NCBI GenBank assembly: GCA_003141555.1
Contig: PLMN01000023.1
Coordinates: forward strand, 190,506-254,505
DNA length: 64,000 nt
Direction: 5' to 3'
DNA from: Candidatus Aminicenantota bacterium
Lineage (GTDB): Bacteria; Acidobacteriota; Aminicenantia; Aminicenantales; UBA4085
This document shows, piece after piece, positions 16,103 to 25,295 of this stretch. Each line of letters opens with the position of its first letter. Positions within the stretch are counted from its first letter, which is position 1. The position numbers and the translations under genes are program-made. The notes under the pieces were generated by a model. The model had not been told where the DNA came from. It saw nothing but the letters and a program-made list of their open reading frames with translations, and ran no database searches.

Positions 16103-16822
16103 TCAGTAGACCCGCGTCCCGATGTCCTCGCCCAAGACGGCCCGCTTGATGTTGCCCCGTTTGCGGAGGTTGAAGACGATGATCGGAAGATCGTTGTCCT
16201 TGCAGAGGGAGATGGCCGTCGCGTCCATGACCTTGAGGCCCCTTTTGAGGACGTCGATGCAGCGGATCTTGGCGAAGCGCTTGGCCCCCGGATCCGTCAT
16301 GGGATCGGCCGTATAAACGCCGTCGACCTTGGTGGCTTTGAGGATGACCTGGGCCTTGATCTCCAGGGCCCGCAGGGCCGCCGCGGTGTCGGTCGTAAAG
16401 TAAGGGCTGCCCAGGCCGGCCGTAAAAATGACGACCCGGCCCTTCTCCAGGTGGCGGATGGCCCGCCGCCGGATGAAAGGCTCGGCGATGGCCTTGATCT
16501 CGACCGCGGACATGTGGCGGGTGACCACCCCCAGCTTCTCGAGGGCGTCCTGGAGGGCGATCCCGTTCATGACCGTGGCCAGGAGGCCCATCTGGTCGGC
16601 GGCGACGCGCTCCAACCCCTCGGACGTGACGCGCTGGCCGCGGATGATGTTGCCGCCCCCCATCATGATCGCGATCTCGACGCCCAGGGCGTGGACGTCC
16701 TTGATCTCCTGGGCGATCGTCCGGGCGGTCGCGACATCGATTCCGTTGGCCAGCTTGCCGAGGAGCGACTCGCCCGACAGCTTCAGCAGGATCCGTTGGA
16801 AGGCGGGCTTCGGCGCGGCCAT
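16103..16822 (-). CDS. pyrH: UMP kinase
   Basis: 239 residues of the bacterial amino-acid-kinase-fold UMP kinase, which converts UMP to UDP. Motifs seen are [11 protein letters not shown] at the start, [11 protein letters not shown], the [20 protein letters not shown] block and [15 protein letters not shown] at the end. It sits between tsf and frr, 10 bp upstream of frr. Confidence 0.96.
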   Translation of the reverse strand: MAAPKPAFQRILLKLSGESLLGKLANGIDVATARTIAQEIKDVHALGVEIAIMMGGGNIIRGQRVTSEGLERVAADQMGLLATVMNGIALQDALEKLGVVTRHMSAVEIKAIAEPFIRRRAIRHLEKGRVVIFTAGLGSPYFTTDTAAALRALEIKAQVILKATKVDGVYTADPMTDPGAKRFAKIRCIDVLKRGLKVMDATAISLCKDNDLPIIVFNLRKRGNIKRAVLGEDIGTRVY

Positions 16823-16832
16823 GGTCGCGGTC

Positions 16833-17426
16833 CTATTTCTTGATCTCGTAGCGCGTGAAGCGCGAGACCTTGACGTTTTCTTTGAACTTGGCGATGAAAT
16901 TGGTGACCAGGTCCTTGACCTTCATCTTGTCGTCCCGGATGTACGGCTGCTCGAGGAGGCAGACCTCCTCGTAGAACTTGCCCAGCTTGCCGGTGACGAT
17001 CTTCTCGATGATCTCGGCCGGCTTCTTGGAGTCCTTGAGCTGCTCGCGGATGATCTCCTTTTCCTTATCGACGATGTCGGCCGGGATCTGCTCGGGACCG
17101 ATATAGAGCGGGTTGGCGGCCGCGATGTGCATGGCGATGGCCTTGACGAGCTCCTTGAACTCATCGGTGAGGGCGACGAAGTCGGACTCGCAGTTGATCT
17201 CGACCAGGACGCCGATCTTGCCGGTGGCATGGATGTAAGAGCCCACCAGGCCTTCCTTCGCCTCACGCCCGGCCTTCTCCTGGGCCCGGGCATAGCCCTT
17301 CTTGCGCAGGAACTCGATCGCCTTCTCGAGGTTGCAGTCGGTTTCCGAGAGGGCGTTCTTGCACTCCATCATTCCGATGCCGGTGAGCTCGCGCAATTCC
17401 TTGACTTTTTCAGCGGTAACTTCCAT
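16833..17426 (-). CDS. tsf: Elongation factor Ts, short form
   Basis: 197 residues, the short bacterial form. The N-terminal UBA-like module contains the signature [19 protein letters not shown] and is followed by [12 protein letters not shown]. The core keeps the TDF-type motif as [14 protein letters not shown]-Ts exchanges GDP for GTP on EF-Tu. One dimerisation subdomain is reduced compared with E. coli, as in many phyla. Located after rpsB. Confidence 0.95.
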   Translation of the reverse strand: MEVTAEKVKELRELTGIGMMECKNALSETDCNLEKAIEFLRKKGYARAQEKAGREAKEGLVGSYIHATGKIGVLVEINCESDFVALTDEFKELVKAIAMHIAAANPLYIGPEQIPADIVDKEKEIIREQLKDSKKPAEIIEKIVTGKLGKFYEEVCLLEQPYIRDDKMKVKDLVTNFIAKFKENVKVSRFTRYEIKK

Positions 17427-17441
17427 GAGATCTCCTTATTA

Positions 17442-18206
<765 letters not shown>

Positions 18207-18219
18207 TCCTCCGTTCTCG

Positions 18220-18624
18220 TTACCGTTTGTGATACTGCGGGGCTTTGCGGGCGCCGAGCAATCCGTACTTCTTGCGTTCCTTGATGCGGGAGTCCCGCGT
18301 CAGGAGGCCGGCCGCCTTCAGGGCGGGTTTGAGCTCGCGGTTGAACTCGAGCAGGGCGCGGGAGATTCCCAGGCGGATGGCGTCGGCCTGGGCCCGCACG
18401 CCGCCGCCCTCGACCCGGAGGAAGATGTCGAACTTGCTCTCGGTCTCGGTCAGCATCAGAGGCTGCCGAACCGTCAGCTTGTAGGACTCGAGGCTGAAGT
18501 AATCCTCGAAGTTGCGGGTGCGTTTATTGACGAACAGCGTGATCTCGCCTTTCCCAGTGCGGAGAAAAACCCTGGCGATCGACGATTTGCGCTTCCCGGT
18601 GCCGTAGTATTGAATTAGACTCAA
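18220..18624 (-). CDS. rpsI: 30S ribosomal protein S9
   Basis: 134 residues. The start [21 protein letters not shown] and the C-terminal [24 protein letters not shown] are family signatures; the final Lys-Arg reaches the P-site tRNA. It follows rplM by 14 bp, as in most bacteria. Confidence 0.96.
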   Translation of the reverse strand: MSLIQYYGTGKRKSSIARVFLRTGKGEITLFVNKRTRNFEDYFSLESYKLTVRQPLMLTETESKFDIFLRVEGGGVRAQADAIRLGISRALLEFNRELKPALKAAGLLTRDSRIKERKKYGLLGARKAPQYHKR

Positions 18625-18638
18625 AGGGCCTCCTTGGC

Positions 18639-19067
18639 TTAGAACTTGTATTCCTGGGGATTCTGGGCCTCGTGCGGGTGCTCGGGGCCGCGGTAAACCT
18701 TGAGCTTTTTGTATACGGCCCGGCCGAGCGGCCCCTTGGGGATCATCCCCCAGACGGCCCGTTTGATCGCTTCCTCGGGCTTCTTGGCCATCATATCTTC
18801 AAGGATCGTGGTCTTGAGTCCGCCCGGATACTGGGAATGATTGTAGTATTCCTTTTTGGCCATTTTCCGCCCGGTCACGGCGATCTTCTCGGCGTTGATC
18901 ACGATGACGAAATCGCCCGTATCGAGGAACGGGGCGAACTGGGGCTTGTTCTTTCCGCGGAGCAGGACCGCGACTTCGGTGGCCAGCCGCCCGAGGATCT
19001 TGCCCTCGGCGTTCACCACCCACCACTTCTTCTCGATGTCGTCCTTTTTTGGGACAAAAGTCTTCAT
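18639..19067 (-). CDS. rplM: 50S ribosomal protein L13
   Basis: 142 residues from ATG 19067, the standard length and start ([30 protein letters not shown]). The signature [23 protein letters not shown] is near the end. A longer in-frame start seven codons upstream is less likely. First gene of the six-gene translation operon. Confidence 0.96.
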   Translation of the reverse strand: MKTFVPKKDDIEKKWWVVNAEGKILGRLATEVAVLLRGKNKPQFAPFLDTGDFVIVINAEKIAVTGRKMAKKEYYNHSQYPGGLKTTILEDMMAKKPEEAIKRAVWGMIPKGPLGRAVYKKLKVYRGPEHPHEAQNPQEYKF

Positions 19068-19093
19068 CCTCGGGTACCTCGAAGTCAAAATTA

Positions 19094-19122
19094 TTTAAAC
19101 TTTGTCTCAGGTAGAGTTTAAA
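19094..19122 (-). promoter_or_regulatory. Inverted repeat in the rplM leader
   Basis: TTTAAACT (19094-19101) and AGTTTAAA (19115-19122) form a perfect 8-bp AT-rich stem with a 13-nt loop in the predicted 5' leader, between promoter and start codon. It could be a protein-binding hairpin for autoregulation of the L13-S9 operon, or an operator. This is an inference from position and symmetry only. Confidence 0.4.
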
Positions 19123-19137
19123 TTCAGACGATGCAAT

Positions 19138-19166
19138 AAGATACTAAATTATGCCCGTAAAGTCAA
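19138..19166 (-). promoter_or_regulatory. Sigma-70 promoter of the rplM-rpsI-rpsB-tsf-pyrH-frr operon
   Basis: On the minus strand TTGACT (19161-19166), 17 bp and TATCTT (19138-19143). It leaves a leader of about 65 nt before rplM. Confidence 0.6.
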
Positions 19167-19306
19167 CCGGGACATGCACAACGGGATGGAACCCATCCAC
19201 CTTTGCGAGTCCCCGCGCTCTCACGCGGGGGCGAGGCCATCACCCGGAAAATACCGTATTTCCAACTCTCGAGGGGACGTCCCTGGCTTCGCTGAGGATG
19301 CCCCCC

Positions 19307-19401
19307 GGAATTCGGTGACGCGCCGATTTCGGTGACGCGATCCCAATTCTCTTGAATTGGGTTCGTGTCACCGAATTCGGCACATCGTGTCACCGAATTC
19401 C
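19307..19401. repeat. 95-bp palindrome built of four GGTGACRCG units
   Basis: The whole segment is nearly self-complementary: two GGTGACGCG units on the left face two CGTGTCACC units on the right around a central CCAATTC..GAATTGG hairpin. It ends 7 bp from the stop of the TPR lipoprotein gene. The preceding 19167-19306 holds no gene, only two small GC hairpins. The GGTGACA core links it to the element at 161-301. Confidence 0.75.
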
Positions 19402-19407
19402 GTATCG

Positions 19408-20421
19408 TTACCGCTGGGTCGTCCCGGCGGTGTTCTTGAGCTCCTTCTCGAGCTTCATCTTTTCGACCTGCCGCTTCTTGGCTTCTTCCCACTTGGCGCC
19501 GAACTGGTTGGCGAGCTCGAGGTAGTGGCTCTCGCGCTCAGGGTAGATTTTGGCTTGGACGTTAGTATAAAGGATCTTCAGATAGGCGTATGACTCGGCC
19601 AGGTTCTTGTCGAGGTCGATGGCCTTTAAGAGGTCCTTCTCGGATTCGGCCCCCAGCGATTCGCGCTCGGCTTGACTGAGGAAGTTCTGGAGTTGGAAGG
19701 CCTTGTTGAACCGGTTGACCCCGATCGTGTAGTAGATCTCGGCGGAGTTCGGGTCGATCTGCAGACGCCTCAGGTGGTAGGTCAGGGCCCGGTCGAACTT
19801 GTCCTTGTTGTCGGCGACGTTGAGCTGGTCGTAGTAGTTGGCCATATAGGCGTAGCCCTGGACGTTCTCGGGGTCGGTCTCGATGCGCCGCAGGTACATG
19901 TCCTCGGCCTTGGTTTTCAGCTCCTTCTTGTCTCCGGCGTATCGCTTGTAGAACTCGGCGATGACGTAGTAGTTGTTCATGTTGGCCGGCTCGAGGTCGA
20001 TGATCTTGAGGTACATCTTCTCGGCCTCGTCGAAGTTGTGCATCTTGTCGTACATGTCGCCAAGGGAATAGATGATGTCCTTGTTGTTCGGATCCATCTC
20101 CATGGCCTTCTTCAGGGCGTCGAGGGCCTTTGTCGCCTTTTCTTCGTTGTCGGCGCTCTTCTTGCCGGGCAGGTAGAGGTTCTTGTAGCATTCCCCGAGG
20201 AAGCGGTAGGCCTCCATCAGATTGGGGTTTTTAGATAGGGCGTTCTCGTATTCGACGATCGCCTTGCTGTACTTGGCGTCGCGGAAGAGCTGGTTGGCCT
20301 TATTGAAGTAGTAATTCGCCTGGAGCTTCTTGACGTTCAGCTTGTCGCAGCCGACGGACGCGAAGGCTACGGCAAGCATGAGAATTCCGATGAGCACAAA
20401 AGGTGTGCGTTGACGGGACAT
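19408..20421 (-). CDS. TPR-repeat lipoprotein
   Basis: 337 residues. A lipoprotein signal ends in the lipobox ASVGC with Cys25, so the mature protein is lipid-anchored. Five or more TPR units follow, for example ANQLFRDAKYSKAIVEYENALSKNPNLMEAYRFLG, ALKKAMEMDPNNKDIIYSLGDMYDK and ALTYHLRRLQIDPNSAEIYYTIG. The C-terminus is charged (KRQVEKMKLEKELKNT). A scaffold role at the membrane is likely; the partner is unknown. Strong GGAGGAGG ribosome binding site. Confidence 0.82.
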   Translation of the reverse strand: MSRQRTPFVLIGILMLAVAFASVGCDKLNVKKLQANYYFNKANQLFRDAKYSKAIVEYENALSKNPNLMEAYRFLGECYKNLYLPGKKSADNEEKATKALDALKKAMEMDPNNKDIIYSLGDMYDKMHNFDEAEKMYLKIIDLEPANMNNYYVIAEFYKRYAGDKKELKTKAEDMYLRRIETDPENVQGYAYMANYYDQLNVADNKDKFDRALTYHLRRLQIDPNSAEIYYTIGVNRFNKAFQLQNFLSQAERESLGAESEKDLLKAIDLDKNLAESYAYLKILYTNVQAKIYPERESHYLELANQFGAKWEEAKKRQVEKMKLEKELKNTAGTTQR

Positions 20422-20481
20422 CTCTACCTCCTCCGATATCCTGGCTGGTCAGATATATCGACGTATGTTCGATAAAATAAT

Positions 20482-20510
20482 TTTATAGCCGATTAAGGAA
20501 GAAAAGTCAA
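20482..20510 (-). promoter_or_regulatory. Sigma-70 promoter of the TPR lipoprotein gene
   Basis: On the minus strand TTGACT (20505-20510), exactly 17 bp, and TATAAA (20482-20487) with a preceding CGGC. This is one of the best consensus promoters in the window. Confidence 0.75.
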
Positions 20511-20536
20511 CATTTCGTCTGAAAAAGGGGAAAGAT

Positions 20537-20726
20537 GTCATCCCGAGCGAAGCGAGGGACCTCCTCCGGCCAAGAGGGGATCCCTCGCCCAGGGCTCGGG
20601 ATGACACGGGGGCTAAAACGGGGACACAGTGGGAAAAGGGGACACAGAACCATAAATGCTATTTGCTGACAGTAAACTAGCGTTCTGTGTCCCCATTTCC
20701 CGCCCCCCATTTTAGCCCCCGTGTCA
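20537..20726. repeat. Compound block of three palindromes downstream of der
   Basis: First hairpin: GTCATCCCGAGC (20537-20548) with GCTCGGGATGAC (20594-20605), a form of the widespread CATCCCGAGCGAAGCGAGGG repeat. Outer pair: 17-bp TGACACGGGGGCTAAAA (20602-20618) with its complement at 20710-20726, whose last three bases are the der stop codon. Inner pair: 20631-20650 (GGGAAAAGGGGACACAGAAC) with 20682-20701, one mismatch, the same family as 12631-12699. No gene lies in 20511-20723. Confidence 0.75.
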
Positions 20727-22025
20727 CTTCAGCACCAGCTTGATCGGCGTCCCCCACAAATCGAACGCCTCGCGCAGCTTCTGGACGAAGAACTTCTCGT
20801 AAGCCGGGGCCAGCCCGCTCTTGGCGTTGCCGAACAGGATGAACGTCGGGGGAAGGACCCCATGCTGAGTCATGTACTTGATCCGGATCCGCCGGCCGAG
20901 CTTGGTGACGGGGCCGCGAGCCACCTGGGCCTCCTCCAGGAACTTGTTCAGCCGGGCCGTGGGCATCATCTTCTGCCCGTTCCTGTGGACTTTTTCGGCC
21001 ATCTCGAAGATCCTGTTCGTCCGCATCCCGGTCAGGGCCGAGACCGTGACCAGGGGAGCATAGGAAATGAAATCCAGGCGGGCGAAGAGGACCTTGGCCG
21101 CCCGGGCGATGTTGGCCGCATCCTCCTGCAACAGGTCCCATTTATTGAGGGCGATGAGGAGGGGTTTCCCGGACTCGAAGGCCAGCTTGGCCACGCCTGC
21201 GTCCTGGTGCGTGGGAAACTCGCCGGCGTCGAGCACCAGGCAGAGGACGTCGGCCAAGGGGATGTTCTTTCGGGCCTTGATGACACCCGCGCTCTCCCGC
21301 TCGTCCGAGACGCGGTTCAGCTTCCGGATGCCCGCCATGTCCACGAGGAGATAGGACTTGTCCCCGCGCCGGATGAGGATGTCGGCACTGTCGCGCGTCG
21401 TGCCGGGCATCTCGCTGACCAGGAAGCGCTCCTCGCCGCAGAGACGGTTGGCAAGCGAGGACTTCCCGACGTTCGTCCGCCCGATGAGGGCGATTTTGAG
21501 CGGCGGACGCGGCAAAGGAGCATTTCTCGCTTCCTCGGGGAGCGCATCGGCGATCGCCTCCTCCAGGTCGGCCAGCCCGATTTTGTGTTCGGCCGAGATG
21601 AAAAACAGCCGCTTCTCCCCCAGCCTGTAGAAATCGCCGAGCCCGCTCATCTGGCCTTCGCCGTCGATCTTGTTCACGGCCACAAGGAGAGGTTTGTCGA
21701 GCTTCTTCAGGGCGCGATACAGCTCGAGCTCCGCGGGAAGAAGGTTGTTCCTTCCGTCGAGAAGGAGGACGACCAGGTCGGCCGCCTTGGCGGCCCCCCA
21801 GGCGATGTCCTTGACCTGGGCCGAGAGCGGCTCGGCTTCCGAGTCGAGGAACCCGCCGGTGTCCACGAGCTCGAAGGCCTTGCCTTGGAGGACGCAGGGC
21901 GCGGCGACGCGGTCGCGGGTCATCCCCGGCAGGGCGTGGACGAGCGAACGCTTCTGGCGCAGGAGGCGATTGAACAGGGTGGATTTCCCGGCGTTCGGAT
22001 ACCCGACGATGGCGACCTGGGACAT
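20724..22025 (-). CDS. der: Ribosome biogenesis GTPase Der (EngA)
   Basis: 433 residues with the tandem GTPase domains unique to Der. The first P-loop is G8-S15 (GYPNAGKS) with GMTRD and DTGG, the second G182-S189 (GRTNVGKS) with GTTRD, followed by the C-terminal KH-like domain (RIRIKYMTQHG near 385). Der assists late 50S assembly. The N-terminus is cleanly defined. It lies 0 bp after the GerMN gene, so is probably co-transcribed with the cell-wall genes upstream. Confidence 0.95.
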   Translation of the reverse strand: MSQVAIVGYPNAGKSTLFNRLLRQKRSLVHALPGMTRDRVAAPCVLQGKAFELVDTGGFLDSEAEPLSAQVKDIAWGAAKAADLVVLLLDGRNNLLPAELELYRALKKLDKPLLVAVNKIDGEGQMSGLGDFYRLGEKRLFFISAEHKIGLADLEEAIADALPEEARNAPLPRPPLKIALIGRTNVGKSSLANRLCGEERFLVSEMPGTTRDSADILIRRGDKSYLLVDMAGIRKLNRVSDERESAGVIKARKNIPLADVLCLVLDAGEFPTHQDAGVAKLAFESGKPLLIALNKWDLLQEDAANIARAAKVLFARLDFISYAPLVTVSALTGMRTNRIFEMAEKVHRNGQKMMPTARLNKFLEEAQVARGPVTKLGRRIRIKYMTQHGVLPPTFILFGNAKSGLAPAYEKFFVQKLREAFDLWGTPIKLVLK

Positions 22026-22613
22026 TTACTTCTTGCCGATCAGCGAGTAGTCGGGCGAGAACGGCCGGTCGAGGCCGATGTGGCCGGCGAGGGTCTCGCG
22101 CTCCTCGCCGTCGACGAGGATGAAGACTTTCTTGACGTCCTTGAAGTTGAAGGCCAGGCCGTCGACGACGGCGTAGACGGTGGAAAGCTCGGCCGTTGTA
22201 CCGGACGGGTGATTTTCGATCAGCTCGCGGGAGAAATCAACGTAGGCCGTACCCTCCTTGGTGATATAGACGCGGCCGAGCTTCGTTTCGCGGGGGATGG
22301 CCGCGGCCAGATCGCCGGTCGGGCCCTTGATGAGCTCGGCGATGAACGCTTCGGTCTCCTGGACGAGCGAATCCGAAACGGGGATCTCGCGCTCCTCGGG
22401 AACGAGCAGGCCGTCGGACGGGCGGACGAAGAAAACGCTCACCTTCAGGGTGGGCTTGGGCGCGGACGCATCGGGAGAGGGCGCGGGGGGGCCCGCTGCG
22501 GCCGGCGCGGATTTCCGGATGACTTCGCGCCCCCCGGACCGGAAGAGGACGGCCACGAGGACCGCGAGGACGATCAGCAGCCCGGCGACGAGCGCGGTCT
22601 TTTGGGTTTTCAT
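22026..22613 (-). CDS. Membrane-anchored GerMN-domain protein
   Basis: 195 residues from ATG 22613, overlapping the amidase stop by 4 bp. An N-terminal membrane anchor (ALVAGLLIVLAVLVAVLF) is followed by a Pro/Ala linker and a GerMN domain at about 55-185 (FVRPSDGLLVPEEREIPVSDS, LIKGPTGDLAAAIPRETKLGRVYI, TVYAVVDGLAFNFKDVKKVFILVDG). GerMN domains occur in spore GerM and in envelope proteins beside cell-wall amidases, as here; a peptidoglycan-linked role is inferred. The long upstream open frame is the shadow of the amidase gene. Confidence 0.82.
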   Translation of the reverse strand: MKTQKTALVAGLLIVLAVLVAVLFRSGGREVIRKSAPAAAGPPAPSPDASAPKPTLKVSVFFVRPSDGLLVPEEREIPVSDSLVQETEAFIAELIKGPTGDLAAAIPRETKLGRVYITKEGTAYVDFSRELIENHPSGTTAELSTVYAVVDGLAFNFKDVKKVFILVDGEERETLAGHIGLDRPFSPDYSLIGKK

Positions 22614-23530
22614 GGGAGAGGGGCGGGCGAAGGCGCCGGAGCGGGCGGCCGCGACCCGGCCGTCCTCATGTAGCTCACGAGGCCGCGGTAGATCGCGTGG
22701 GCCACGCTCGTCTGGAAGTCTTCGTCGATGAGCTTTTGTTCCTCTTCGGGGTTCGACATGAAGGCGACCTCGACGAGCACCGCCGGGCAGGCGACGCCGG
22801 TGAGGACTTTGAAGCGGGCCTGCTTGATCCCCCGGTTTTCGACGGCGAGGGAGCGGGACGGCCGCCCCTCCGTGGTCAGGAGGGCGGGCAGCTCGCGCTG
22901 GATCGCCTCGGCCAGGCTGGCGCTCTGCTTGATGTAGGAAGCCTGGGCCATGTCCCAGAGGATCATCTTGACCGCGTCCTTGCCGTCGTCGGAGATGCGC
23001 GTCTCGAGCTGGGAGGAGTTGTTCTCGAGATACGCCAGCTTGCGCGTCTCCTCGTCGAGGTCGGTCAGGCTCATATAGAACGTCTCGGCGCCGGTCGCCG
23101 TGCGGAACGAGCCGTTGGCGTGGATGCTGATGAACACCACTGCGTTGTTGTTGTTGGCTAGGGCGGAGCGGTTTTCGAGGGAGACGTCGATGTCCTTGTC
23201 CCGCGTCAGGAGGACGCGGTAGGCCATGTTCTGTTCGATGAGGGTCTTGAGCTTGAGGCTGATGGCCAGGTCGACGGTCTTTTCCAGATTGCCGAACTTG
23301 CCCTTCGCCCCGACGTCGAGGCCGCCGTGACCGGGGTCGATGACGATGGTTTTCTGGTCGGCGGCTTCCGCAGTCCCGGTAGCGGCCTTTGCCGTACCGG
23401 CAGCGAACGCCTCGTTTCGCGCTGGCACGGCCGTTTCGGCGCGCGCCGGGACGGCCCCAGCCGCTACGACGAGGGCCGCCGCCAGGAGAACGGCAAAGCC
23501 CTGAGCAGAAGCTACGCATCTGTGCGTCAT
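22610..23530 (-). CDS. N-acetylmuramoyl-L-alanine amidase (Amidase_3)
   Basis: 306 residues from ATG 23530. Signal peptide (FAVLLAAALVVAAGAVPARA), a low-complexity Ala/Thr linker, then a zinc amidase domain from about 60. Zinc ligands are His68 (DPGHGG), Glu83 (NLEKT) and His137 (SIHANG), and the catalytic Glu lies in VLVEVAFMSN. It cuts the amide between muramic acid and the stem peptide during cell division or turnover. A Pro-rich tail follows. It heads the amidase-GerMN-der unit and lies next to the tmRNA gene. Confidence 0.9.
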   Translation of the reverse strand: MTHRCVASAQGFAVLLAAALVVAAGAVPARAETAVPARNEAFAAGTAKAATGTAEAADQKTIVIDPGHGGLDVGAKGKFGNLEKTVDLAISLKLKTLIEQNMAYRVLLTRDKDIDVSLENRSALANNNNAVVFISIHANGSFRTATGAETFYMSLTDLDEETRKLAYLENNSSQLETRISDDGKDAVKMILWDMAQASYIKQSASLAEAIQRELPALLTTEGRPSRSLAVENRGIKQARFKVLTGVACPAVLVEVAFMSNPEEEQKLIDEDFQTSVAHAIYRGLVSYMRTAGSRPPAPAPSPAPLP

Positions 23531-23558
23531 GTCGGCAACTCTCAAAAAGATAAAAAAA

Positions 23559-23905
23559 TGGAGGCGGCGGGAATCGAACCCGCGTCCGAAGACCTTCAGC
23601 GGAAGGCGTCTACATGCATAGCCCCTTCATTAATCTCGCTCCGTGGGACCCGAAGAGGCGGGGAGCCCGCGTCGCCAGCCCCGATGTTGTTTCGCTCGCC
23701 GGGCTCGTGGCCGACCCGGTCCGCTATCCTGCTGTGTCGACGCTTCTCAAGAACCGCAGGAGTGAACCTGAGAAACGGCATGCCTTTCTATCAGGCAGCT
23801 AAGGGCAGTGGTTCTGCACTTACTTGTTTCCACCGTTTTACGAGAGAGATGGGATCTCGGCATGCAGCCTTCGCCTCAAAATCTCCGTCGAATCCGTTCG
23901 CCCCC
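23559..23905 (-). ncRNA. ssrA: Transfer-messenger RNA
   Basis: The minus-strand RNA of about 347 nt begins GGGGGCGAACGGATTCGACGG and ends GCGGGTTCGATTCCCGC CGCCTCC A, giving the tRNA-like acceptor stem (GGGGGCG with CGCCTCC, one G-U) and T-arm of one-piece tmRNA. The tag frame is GCA GAA CCA CTG CCC TTA GCT GCC TGA TAG, preceded by GTAAGT, which gives AEPLPLAA, or VSAEPLPLAA if two codons more are read. CCA is not encoded beyond the discriminator. A T-rich run directly downstream (TTTTTTTATCTTTTT) should end transcription. It rescues stalled ribosomes together with SmpB. Confidence 0.95.
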
Positions 23906-23933
23906 ATATCCTGCATAGAGGCCGGACGCCGCT

Positions 23934-23962
23934 ATTATAGCAGTTCCGCGCCAGAATACAAA
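23934..23962 (-). promoter_or_regulatory. Extended -10 promoter of ssrA
   Basis: On the minus strand TGCTATAAT (TATAAT at 23934-23939) lies 17 bp from a weak TTTGTA (23957-23962). The start would be about 20 nt before the mature 5' end, consistent with RNase P trimming. Confidence 0.65.
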
Positions 23963-23964
23963 AT

Positions 23965-24041
23965 CGGTGACAGTAACCTGATTTCCGCATTTTCTATTCC
24001 CCAAAGCTACGGGAAATTGGGAAATGAGTATACTGTCACCG
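23965..24041. repeat. Second copy of the CGGTGACAGTAACC inverted repeat
   Basis: The left arm 23965-23986 is identical to 161-182; the right arm 24020-24041 matches with a few changes, and the loop is only 33 nt. It abuts the -35 of the ssrA promoter. Confidence 0.75.
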
Positions 24042-24090
24042 ATTTCCTAGAGGGGCAGGTCAGGCCTACGGCCTTCATTGACTGGCCCCC

Positions 24091-24954
24091 ATGGCGGTGC
24101 TAGTATTTTCCCAATCAGCAGAATCGAGAAATAGCCTGAAGAGCAAGTTGGGAGAGGGGCCATGGGATCAACACGACTTGGTCTATGTCGTCCTCGTTCC
24201 CCCGAAAACGCTCGGCGAGGACCTCTTGAAGAAAGTGGCCTCCCTGGTCGGCAAAGAGATCGTTGACACGCGCCTTCGGCTCGCCGGAGAGATTCCAAGA
24301 ATCATCGCCTCCTACCCCAACGCCGACACAGCGGACTCGATAGCTCAGAGCCTGAGGGATGCGGGACTCACGGCTTTCGTGTGCGCGGATTCCGAGCTTC
24401 GAAGCCGCACGGCCAGCTTCATGGCACACGCCATGAGATCCGGAGAGAAAGAGGCGGCCTTCTGGGACAGGCGGGGCGGGGAAGTCAAAGTCGAGGCAGG
24501 CGACGCATTCCTGATATTAAAGGGAAGGGTGCCGAGCACCACGCGGGCAAAAACCCCAACCACAAAAAGGAAACTCAACGTGGTGGCGACGGTGCTGTCG
24601 GGTGGCATTCCTATCATGCGCCGGGTCACCGAAAAAACCGCTCCGGAGACGCTCCAAGCGGAGGATTTTGTAAGGATCTACGGCAGGAAATCCTCCGATC
24701 CGCGCGTAGAGATGTCCCAGTACCACATGGACTATGCCTTCCTGGGCCCCGAGCTGACCCCTTCCACTCCGGCGAACTTCAATATCGTCGTGACGAAGTT
24801 CCGGGAGGGGTTCCCGCTGGCCATTTTCGATCATCGGCTGACCCGGAGCTTCAAGACCGATGTGCCGGCCGCCGGACCCGCAGAGGCGCTCGAAATCAAC
24901 TGCAAATTGATCTACTTGAGCCATTTGGCCATTGAGCGGACGGGACGCCAGTGA
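24091..24954 (+). CDS. Hypothetical cytoplasmic protein
   Basis: 287 residues, no signal or membrane segment. I do not recognise the family. Residues about 70-100 (IIASYPNADTADSIAQSLRDAGLTAFVC) look like a short alpha/beta module of the kind in DUF2007-like domains, in which a stretch handles small-ligand or protein binding. The middle contains a basic low-complexity linker (STTRAKTPTTKRK). The start has no good Shine-Dalgarno sequence, so the true start may differ. It stands alone between the ssrA-side repeat and a repeat-containing gap. Confidence 0.55.
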   Translation: MAVLVFSQSAESRNSLKSKLGEGPWDQHDLVYVVLVPPKTLGEDLLKKVASLVGKEIVDTRLRLAGEIPRIIASYPNADTADSIAQSLRDAGLTAFVCADSELRSRTASFMAHAMRSGEKEAAFWDRRGGEVKVEAGDAFLILKGRVPSTTRAKTPTTKRKLNVVATVLSGGIPIMRRVTEKTAPETLQAEDFVRIYGRKSSDPRVEMSQYHMDYAFLGPELTPSTPANFNIVVTKFREGFPLAIFDHRLTRSFKTDVPAAGPAEALEINCKLIYLSHLAIERTGRQ

Positions 24955-25295
24955 TGGGCCGATCGTCAGAATCAAGCGCGTTTAAGCGTTTCTTCTCATT
25001 CCCCTCGAGGATACGGTGCAAAGCGATAAAATTGCCTTCCGAATTGATCAGGATCCGCGGTTCGGTCCGTCTCGGTCAAGAGCCATGGGAACTTCCTTGA
25101 TTCATTCTACCCATTCGGAGAAATATGAAATAAGCGGCAAAGCTGAATTTAGAGATTTCCGTTGATATGTTGGAAACGGAGCGGACTTGAAAATCCGTCT
25201 CGAGAGGGAGTAAAGTTGGCGGTCCGGACACACGACTCGCGGATCGTGAAACAAGCCTTCGCCGCGTGTCCGGTACCTTGACACGGAGGACAGGA
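24955..25295. other. Gene-free region with IS3-end-like repeat and a hairpin
   Basis: Positions about 24998-25075 carry a decayed copy of the IS3-end-like repeat (TTGCCTTCC...GGATCCGCGG). Around 25190 an anticodon-arm-like sequence resembling tRNA-Ser (CGGACTTGAAAATCCG) is seen, but no tRNA can be folded. CCGGACAC (about 25223) and GTGTCCGG (about 25265) form a stem just before the reductase gene and may act in its regulation. Confidence 0.4.

Noticed and set aside
19160..19410. CRISPR array
   Set aside because: The repeats are arranged as one palindrome, not as regularly spaced direct repeats.
23596..23802. Small open frames inside the tmRNA gene
   Set aside because: They lie within the structured tmRNA and have no ribosome site.
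25180..25225. Possible tRNA-Ser (UGA anticodon-like arm)
   Set aside because: An anticodon-stem-like CGGACTTGAAAATCCG is present but no acceptor stem, D-arm or T-arm can be built around it.
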